A stretch of DNA of 64,000 nucleotides. It comes from Streptomyces sp. LUP30 (GTDB taxonomy: Bacteria; Actinomycetota; Actinomycetes; Streptomycetales; Streptomycetaceae). Below are positions 58,741 through 64,000 of the stretch, one piece after another. A model generated the notes under the pieces. It made no database searches, was not told where the DNA came from, and saw only the letters and a list, made by a program, of their open reading frames with translations. The translations under genes and the position numbers were made by a program. Location: positions 61,832-125,831 of the forward strand of contig NZ_MJAJ01000016.1 of NCBI RefSeq assembly GCF_001746365.1. Direction: 5' to 3'. Numbering within the stretch: the first letter of the stretch is position 1; each line of letters begins with the position of its first letter.

Positions 58741-59307
58741 GTGGACAACGACGTCTCTGCGGGAAGCAGCACCGCCACGATCGCCGGCCGACTCGCCCTC
58801 GGCGTCACCCTGCTGGCCTTCGGGCTCGGGTACACCGACCTCATCGACGGCGTGACGGCTGCGGACGCCGTATCCGTCGCCCACTACGTGGGCGGGGTCG
58901 CTCTGTTCGCCGCCGGCCTGTTGGCCCTCCGCGACCGCGACGCGGCCGCCGGCACCGCCTACACCGTCCTCGGCGCCTTCTGGTTCACCTGGGCGGTCTC
59001 CGCCGCCGCCCAGGTCTCCGACAACGCCGCAGGGCTCTTCCTGCTCCTGTTCGCCCTCGTGGCGCTCTCGCTGGCCCTCGCCGGCGGCGACCAACTCGGC
59101 CAGGCGGCCTACGGGTTGCTCTGCGTCGGTCTCGTGCTGACGGCCGTCGCCCGGTTCGCCGACAGCGACGGACTCACCAAGGCGGGCGGTTGGTTCGCCG
59201 TCGCGGCGGGCGCGGTCGCCTGGTACGCGGCGACGGCGGCTCTGGCGCACTGGCCGACGGCGTTCTCACGGCGTGCTGCCCGTCCCGGCGTGACGGCCGC
59301 GGGCTGA
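58741..59307 (+). CDS. GPR1/FUN34/YaaH-type membrane protein (acetate-transporter-like)
   Basis: A 188-residue protein with six helices, from GTG 58741 with GGGAG 7-11 bases upstream. Helix 1 GRLALGVTLLAFGLGYTDL and the third-helix motif VLGAFWFTWAVS correspond to the FG(A)FW motif of acetate/succinate channels (SatP/AceTr). The family NPAPLG start motif is not evident, so transport of acetate is inferred, not certain. Confidence 0.65.
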   Translation: MDNDVSAGSSTATIAGRLALGVTLLAFGLGYTDLIDGVTAADAVSVAHYVGGVALFAAGLLALRDRDAAAGTAYTVLGAFWFTWAVSAAAQVSDNAAGLFLLLFALVALSLALAGGDQLGQAAYGLLCVGLVLTAVARFADSDGLTKAGGWFAVAAGAVAWYAATAALAHWPTAFSRRAARPGVTAAG

Positions 59308-59352
59308 ATCGGCAGCCGGCGCCGGGGAGTCGGGCGTCCCCGGCGAATGAAG

Positions 59353-59389
59353 CGGGCCCCCCGTGCACGGTGGCGTCACGGGGGGCCCG
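59353..59389. terminator. Bidirectional terminator, membrane protein / glmS
   Basis: Perfect 13-bp stem CGGGCCCCCCGTG, 11-base loop, complement at 59377-59389, between the convergent ends of the membrane protein gene and glmS. Confidence 0.85.
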
Positions 59390-59450
59390 TTCGTCGGCCG
59401 CTGCGGGCCGGTGGGGCTTGTCCGGCGGTCTCCCGCGCCCCTGGGTGCGA

Positions 59451-61268
59451 CTACTCGACGGTCACCGACTTCGCCAGGTTGCGCGGCTTGTCGATGTCCC
59501 GGCCGAGCGCCTTCGCCGTGTAGTAGGCGAGGAGCTGGAGCGGGATGCCCATGAGGATCGGGTCGAGCTCGTCCTCGTTCTTGGGGACGACGATCGTCCG
59601 GTCGGCCTTCTCCTGCTCGCGGTGGGCGACCGCGACGATCCTTCCGCTGCGGGCCTTGATCTCCTCCAGGGCCGCGCGGTTCTTCTCCAGCAGGTCGTCG
59701 TCGGGCACGATCGCCACCGTCGGGAGCGCGGGCTCGATGAGCGCCAGCGGGCCGTGCTTGAGCTCGGAGGCCGGGTAGGCCTCGGCGTGGATGTACGAGA
59801 CCTCCTTGAGCTTCAGCGAGGCCTCACGGGCGACCGGGTAGCCCCGGACGCGGCCGATGAAGAGCATCGAGCGGGCCTCGGCGAGTTCGTCGGCCAGCTT
59901 CTCGATCTCCGCCTCCTGCTCCATGATCTCGGCGATCTGGGCGGGCAGCTTGCGCAGGCCCTCGATGATCCGCTTGCCGTCGCGCACCGAGAGGTCGCGG
60001 GTGCGGCCCAGGTGCAGGGCGAGCAGCGCGAAGGCCACCGTCGTGTTGGTGAAGCACTTGGTCGACACCACGCAGACCTCGGGACCGGCGTGCACGTAGA
60101 CGCCGCCGTCCGCCTCGCGGGCGATCGCCGAGCCGACCACGTTGACCACGCCCAGCACCCGCGCGCCCTTGCGCTTGAGCTCCTGGACGGCCGCCAGCAC
60201 GTCGTAGGTCTCACCGGACTGCGAGACGGCGATGTACAGCGTGTCGGGGTCCACGACCGCGTTGCGGTAGCGGAACTCGGAGGCGGGCTCGGCGTCCGCG
60301 GGGATGCGGGCGAGCTCCTCGATCATCTGGGCGCCGATCATGCCCGCGTGGTACGAGGTGCCGCAGCCGAGGATCTTCACGCGGCGGATCTGGCGCGCCT
60401 CGCGGGCGTCCAGGTTGAGGCCGCCGAGGTGCACGGTGGAGAAGCGGTCGTCGATGCGGCCGCGCAGCACGCGGTCCACGGCGTCGGCCTGCTCGTGGAT
60501 CTCCTTGTGCATGTACGTGTCGTGGCCGCCCATGTCGTAGGAGGCGGCCTCCCACTCCACGGTGGTGGGCTCGGCCGTGGTGCGGGTGCCCTCGGTGGTG
60601 TAGGTGCGGAAGTCGTCCGCCTTGAGGGTGGCCATCTCGCCGTCGTCGAGGGTGACTATCTGGCGGGTGTGGGCGACGAGCGCGGCGATGTCCGAGGCGA
60701 CGAACATCTCCTTCTCGCCGATGCCGAGGACGACCGGGGAGCCGTTGCGGGCGACGACGATGCGGTCCGAGAAGTCGGCGTGCATCACGGCGATGCCGTA
60801 GGTGCCCTCGACCACACGCAGCGCCTCGCGGACCTTGTCCTCGAGCTTCTCGGCCTGGGCGCGCGCGACGAGGTGGACGAGCACCTCGGTGTCCGTCTCG
60901 GAGAGGAATTCGACGCCGTCGGCCTCGAGCTTCCTCCGCAGGTCGGAGGCGTTGTCGATGATGCCGTTGTGGACGACGGCGACCTTGAGGTCGGCTGACA
61001 TGTGCGGGTGGGCGTTCACGTCGGAGGGGGCGCCGTGGGTGGCCCAGCGGGTGTGGGCGATGCCGGTCGTGCCCTTGAAGCGCGCCGGGACCTTGGCCTC
61101 CAGGTCGCGCACCCGCCCCTTGGCCTTGACCATCTTCAGGCCGGCCGTCTTCGGGGAGGTGACGACTATGCCCGCCGAGTCGTACCCGCGGTACTCCAGG
61201 CGCTGCAGGCCCTCCAGGAGCAGGGGAGCGACGTCACGCTTCCCGATGTATCCGACGATTCCGCACAT
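59451..61268 (-). CDS. glmS: Glutamine-fructose-6-phosphate aminotransferase
   Basis: A 605-residue isomerising GlmS from ATG 61268. N-terminal class II glutaminase with nucleophile Cys2 (MCGIVGYIGKRDVAPLLLEG; EYRGYDSAGI; HTRWATHG). Two SIS sugar-isomerase domains follow, with GCGTSYHAGMIG, SQSGETYD and ASLKLKEVSYIHAEAYPASE; it ends KPRNLAKSVTVE. It makes glucosamine-6-phosphate, the entry to peptidoglycan amino sugars and the effector of DasR. Downstream of a small conserved gene with a 24-base gap. Confidence 0.97.
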   Translation of the reverse strand: MCGIVGYIGKRDVAPLLLEGLQRLEYRGYDSAGIVVTSPKTAGLKMVKAKGRVRDLEAKVPARFKGTTGIAHTRWATHGAPSDVNAHPHMSADLKVAVVHNGIIDNASDLRRKLEADGVEFLSETDTEVLVHLVARAQAEKLEDKVREALRVVEGTYGIAVMHADFSDRIVVARNGSPVVLGIGEKEMFVASDIAALVAHTRQIVTLDDGEMATLKADDFRTYTTEGTRTTAEPTTVEWEAASYDMGGHDTYMHKEIHEQADAVDRVLRGRIDDRFSTVHLGGLNLDAREARQIRRVKILGCGTSYHAGMIGAQMIEELARIPADAEPASEFRYRNAVVDPDTLYIAVSQSGETYDVLAAVQELKRKGARVLGVVNVVGSAIAREADGGVYVHAGPEVCVVSTKCFTNTTVAFALLALHLGRTRDLSVRDGKRIIEGLRKLPAQIAEIMEQEAEIEKLADELAEARSMLFIGRVRGYPVAREASLKLKEVSYIHAEAYPASELKHGPLALIEPALPTVAIVPDDDLLEKNRAALEEIKARSGRIVAVAHREQEKADRTIVVPKNEDELDPILMGIPLQLLAYYTAKALGRDIDKPRNLAKSVTVE

Positions 61269-61292
61269 ATATACGTATCCCCAAGCTTCGGT

Positions 61293-61586
61293 TCAGCCGT
61301 AGACGATGCGTCGCAGTTGCCTGAGCGTGAGCTCGGGCGGCGCCACCGCACGGTATTTCAGGTCCGCCTCGATCCGTTCGAAGATCTCCGCGTTCACCAG
61401 GCCCTGGGCCTGGAGCTCGCGGTGGCGGCGACGGACGAAGTCCTCGGTCGTCTCGTCGAAGTAAGCGAGCACGTCCTGGATCACCCGCAGCGCCTCGCCC
61501 CGCTGGAGGGGCGTGGAGCGCGTCAGGTGATCAACGAGTTCGTCGTGCACCCGGTAGATCCTGAGGTACGCGAGCCGGTTTCGCAA
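61293..61586 (-). CDS. Small conserved protein upstream of glmS
   Basis: A 97-residue all-helical protein (YRVHDELVDHLTRSTPLQRG, ALRVIQDVLAYFDETTEDFV, RQLRRIVYG), 24 bases upstream of glmS on the same strand. The first start in frame is TTG 61586, without a ribosome site; GTG 61550 is an alternative, and the conserved-looking block begins around it. A palindrome GCCCGAAATCGGGC lies 10-20 bases before the start. Function unknown. Confidence 0.65.
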   Translation of the reverse strand: MRNRLAYLRIYRVHDELVDHLTRSTPLQRGEALRVIQDVLAYFDETTEDFVRRRHRELQAQGLVNAEIFERIEADLKYRAVAPPELTLRQLRRIVYG

Positions 61587-61721
61587 GAATCGTGCCCGAT
61601 TTCGGGCAAGCGGCTGTTAAGGAGCCTTGGGAGAACATTGAATGTGTTATGGGTCGCTGTTCGCGCATCGTCCATTCGGCGTCTTGCGGCCCGTCGCCGG
61701 AGGCGACGAGTTTCAGACGTC

Positions 61722-63299
61722 ATGGACACTCCTCGCATGGGCGTACCCGAGCAGCTCGCCGACCGCATGAGCATGGCCGAGCAGCACGAGTACCTGCGCG
61801 CCAAGTTCTCCCGGCGCACGATGATCAGAGGCGGCGCGGTCACGCTGGGCGCCGTCACCGGTGGCGCGTTCGTCACCGGCGCCACGGCACAGGCCGCCGT
61901 TCCCACCCAGCCCCTCTCGCACACCGAGGCCGTCGACGGCGCTCTCGTCGCCCCCTTCGGCCGCCACCTCGCCTACGGCAACGACCCGCGCACCGAGATG
62001 ACCGTCTCCTGGCAGGTGCCGGTCGCGGTGAAGAAGCCGTTCATCCGCATCGGCGCCCACCCCTGGGACCTCTCCCGCAAGATCGAGGCCGAGGTGCGCA
62101 CCCTGTACACCCCGGCCGGCGTCGGCGCCAGCGGCGACCACACCCAGTACTACGTGCACGCCGAGCTCACCTGCCTCAAGCCGGGCAGGACGTACTACTA
62201 CGGCGTCGGCCACGCGGGCTTCGACCCCGCCGCGCCGCACCTGCTGGGCACCCTGGGCACCTTCACCACGGCCCCCGCCCACAAGGCGCCCTTCACCTTC
62301 ACGGCCTTCGGCGACCAGGGCGTCAGCTACCACGCGCTGGCCAACGACAGCCTGATCCTCGGCCAGAACCCGGCCTTCCACCTGCACGCCGGCGACATCG
62401 CCTACGGCGACCCCGCCGGGCAGGGCAAGACCTCCGACACCGTCTTCGACTCGCGCACCTGGGACCAGTTCCTCGCCCAGACCGAGTCCGTCTCCAAGTC
62501 GGTGCCGTGGATGGTGTCGTACGGCAACCACGACATGGAGGCCTGGTACTCGCCCAACGGCTACGGCGGCGAGGAGGCCCGCTGGAACCTGCCCGACAAC
62601 GGCCCCGACAAGAAGAACCTCCCGGGCGTCTACTCCTTCGTCTACGGCAACACGGCGGTCATCTCGCTGGACCCCAACGACGTCTCCTTCGAGATCCCGG
62701 CCAACCTCGGCATCTCGGGCGGCACCCAGACCAAGTGGTTCGAGGCGCAGCTGAAGAAGTTCCGCGCCGCCAAGGACATCGACTTCGTCGTGGTGTTCTT
62801 CCACCACTGCGCGTACTGCACCTCCACCGCGCACGCCTCGGAGGGGGGTGTGCGCCAGGAGTGGGTGCCGCTGTTCGACAAGTACCAGGTGGACCTGGTC
62901 ATCAACGGCCACAACCACCAGTACGAGCGCACCGACGTCATCAAGGGCAACACGGTCACCAAGAAGCTCCCCATCGGCGGCACGGCCTACCCCGAGACCG
63001 AGGGCGTCGTCTACGTGACGGCGGGCGCGGCCGGCCGCAGCCTGTACGCCTTCACCGCCCCGGACTCGTACGAGGGCCATGAGCACGAGGTCGATTCGGT
63101 GGCCTCGTTCGTCAACCTCAAGGACGGCAAGCAGAACGAGACGGTCGCCTGGTCGCGGGTGCGCTACCTGAACTACTCGTTCCTGCGCGTGGACGTCACT
63201 CCCGCGCCCAAGGGCCACTACACGACCCTGAAGGTCCAGGGCATCGCGGAGACCGGCGACCGGATCGACCACTTCACGGTGGCCCGCCGGGCGAAGTAG
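61722..63299 (+). CDS. Tat-exported purple acid phosphatase-like metallophosphoesterase
   Basis: A 525-residue protein from ATG 61722. The Tat signal FSRRTMIRGGAVTLGAVTG ends near AQAAV. An N-terminal fibronectin-III-like domain (about 70-185) precedes the metallophosphoesterase domain (about 190-450). Metal ligands: AFGDQG, HAGDIAYGD (GDxxY), SYGNHDME (GNHD), FFHHCAYC and INGHNHQYERT (GHxH), the purple-acid-phosphatase set. A C-terminal beta region follows. Releases phosphate from organic esters outside the cell; phosphate-limitation control is plausible, but no PHO box was found in the short upstream gap. Confidence 0.9.
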   Translation: MDTPRMGVPEQLADRMSMAEQHEYLRAKFSRRTMIRGGAVTLGAVTGGAFVTGATAQAAVPTQPLSHTEAVDGALVAPFGRHLAYGNDPRTEMTVSWQVPVAVKKPFIRIGAHPWDLSRKIEAEVRTLYTPAGVGASGDHTQYYVHAELTCLKPGRTYYYGVGHAGFDPAAPHLLGTLGTFTTAPAHKAPFTFTAFGDQGVSYHALANDSLILGQNPAFHLHAGDIAYGDPAGQGKTSDTVFDSRTWDQFLAQTESVSKSVPWMVSYGNHDMEAWYSPNGYGGEEARWNLPDNGPDKKNLPGVYSFVYGNTAVISLDPNDVSFEIPANLGISGGTQTKWFEAQLKKFRAAKDIDFVVVFFHHCAYCTSTAHASEGGVRQEWVPLFDKYQVDLVINGHNHQYERTDVIKGNTVTKKLPIGGTAYPETEGVVYVTAGAAGRSLYAFTAPDSYEGHEHEVDSVASFVNLKDGKQNETVAWSRVRYLNYSFLRVDVTPAPKGHYTTLKVQGIAETGDRIDHFTVARRAK

Positions 63300-63347
63300 C
63301 CGGAGCCGCGCGCCCGGAAGGCGGGGCGCACCCCCCCGGGGCTCCGG
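63300..63347. terminator. Hairpin between convergent genes
   Basis: CCGGAGCC (63300-63307) pairs with GGCTCCGG (63340-63347), with further internal pairing of the GC-rich loop, directly after the phosphatase stop and before the DUF4429 gene end. Confidence 0.55.
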
Positions 63348-63381
63348 CACCCGGCCCCGGCCGACAGACGGTCCTCATCCG

Positions 63382-64000
63382 CTAGAGGCGCTTGAGGACC
63401 GCCTGTTTGGCCAGGGTGAACTCGTCGTCCGTCAGGACGCCGTCGCGGTGCAGCTCGCCGAGCTCGCGCAGCCGGCGCAACAGGGCGTCGTGGTCGCCCT
63501 CGGCGGCAGGACCCGGCAGCTGCGGCCGTACGGCGTCCCCGGCGGTCGCGGCCGGATGCGGGAGCCGTGCCTGCACGGCCGCCGCGACCAGGGCCATCAG
63601 CGGGTCCCTCCTGAAGCCCCACAGCTCCACGGCGTTCGGGTCGTACTTCGGCGGGGTCGTGGTGGGCGCGTGCCGCAGCCGGAACCGCAGAGCGCCGTTC
63701 TCCAGGCCCACCGCGGGCTGCCACTCCACGCCGTCGATCTCCGCGACCGACAACGTGCGTGGCCCGGCGGAAGCCTTGGCCTCCTCCGTCTTCCAGTTCC
63801 ACTCCAGCCGTACGGTGTCGCCGTCGAAGCTCGCGGTGCCGTCCCCGGCGGAGACGGACAGGGGCACGGAGGGGCCGGGGAGCAGATAGGCGTCCACCGG
63901 GTCGGACGGGACCTCGTCCAGCAGCAGCGCATTGCGCACCTCGTCGACGAAGTACTCGGCGACGCCGTACCGGTCGGGTTCGACGAGCAGCTGGTACGGA
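63382..64000 (-). CDS. DUF4429/SHOCT-domain protein, 5' end outside the window
   Basis: At least 206 residues, stop TAG at 63382-63384; the frame runs off the right edge (PYQLLVEPDRYGVAEYFVDE at the start of what is visible). The DUF4429-type beta domain contains TASFDGDTVRLEWNW and ALRFRLRHA followed by PNAVELWGFRRDP. The C-terminus is a SHOCT motif: LLRRLRELGELHRDGVLTDD followed by EFTLAKQAVL. Such proteins are cytoplasmic and of unknown role, with SHOCT thought to mediate oligomerisation or nucleic-acid contact. Confidence 0.8.
   Translation of the reverse strand, partial: PYQLLVEPDRYGVAEYFVDEVRNALLLDEVPSDPVDAYLLPGPSVPLSVSAGDGTASFDGDTVRLEWNWKTEEAKASAGPRTLSVAEIDGVEWQPAVGLENGALRFRLRHAPTTTPPKYDPNAVELWGFRRDPLMALVAAAVQARLPHPAATAGDAVRPQLPGPAAEGDHDALLRRLRELGELHRDGVLTDDEFTLAKQAVLKRL

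Overview
The window is chromosomal DNA from a Streptomyces. The evidence is the very high GC content with GC-rich third codon positions, the adpA-orn (bldH/oligoribonuclease) pair with a TTA codon inside adpA, the cebEFG-bglC-cebR cellobiose locus with CebR palindromes, a DasR-type operator in front of a chitin-active LPMO, and many Tat-dependent secreted proteins. From memory, the gene order follows the conserved core of Streptomyces genomes around adpA. I see no insertion sequence, phage gene, CRISPR array or integrase, so most of the window looks like core rather than accessory DNA.

Layout. 0-8 kb: a probable ROK tail, a cell-wall protein with a LAxTG signal, a HAD hydrolase, a secreted protein with a class F sortase, tRNA-Lys, an NlpC/P60 cell-wall hydrolase, a period-8 repeat, an SPFH protein and the LPMO. 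8-19 kb: a DUF3592 protein, an acyl-CoA synthetase running antisense into a second tRNA-Lys, an IclR regulator, an ehuBCDA-type amino-acid/ectoine importer, a cupin, a 2-hydroxyacid dehydrogenase, an Asp/Glu-racemase-family protein with a decayed relative upstream, and a luciferase-like oxidoreductase. 19-29 kb: a PAS-GGDEF-EAL c-di-GMP protein (probably CdgA), a secreted metalloprotease, a third tRNA-Lys whose 5' end supplies the stop codon of the upstream gene, and a coupled minus-strand operon of a RecB/Cas4-like Fe-S nuclease, a large unknown protein and an SF1 helicase, with a PAP2 phosphatase upstream.

29-37 kb: a histidine phosphatase, an HTH-TPR regulator divergent from a small primase-polymerase-like protein, a spermidine-synthase-like protein and a two-component system. 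36-45 kb: a CBM2-GH18 chitinase and a galactoside operon (binding protein, two permeases, GH36 alpha-galactosidase, GH42 beta-galactosidase) with no adjacent regulator. 46-55 kb: the cellobiose system, with a divergent GH1 beta-glucosidase, cebEFG, a second GH1 enzyme and CebR, carrying two near-perfect CebR boxes and a weaker third. 54-58 kb: tRNA-His, orn, adpA and a small membrane protein. 58-64 kb: a universal stress protein, an acetate-transporter-like membrane protein, glmS, a Tat-exported purple-acid-phosphatase-like enzyme, and the start-truncated end of a DUF4429/SHOCT protein.

Together the genes describe a soil saprophyte: extracellular attack on chitin and plant oligosaccharides, uptake and intracellular hydrolysis of cellobiose and galactosides, amino-sugar synthesis (GlmS), and developmental control through AdpA, c-di-GMP and bldA. 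The least explained unit is the nuclease-unknown-helicase operon at 23.5-28.2 kb. It looks like a Dna2/RecB-type helicase-nuclease divided over three coupled genes.
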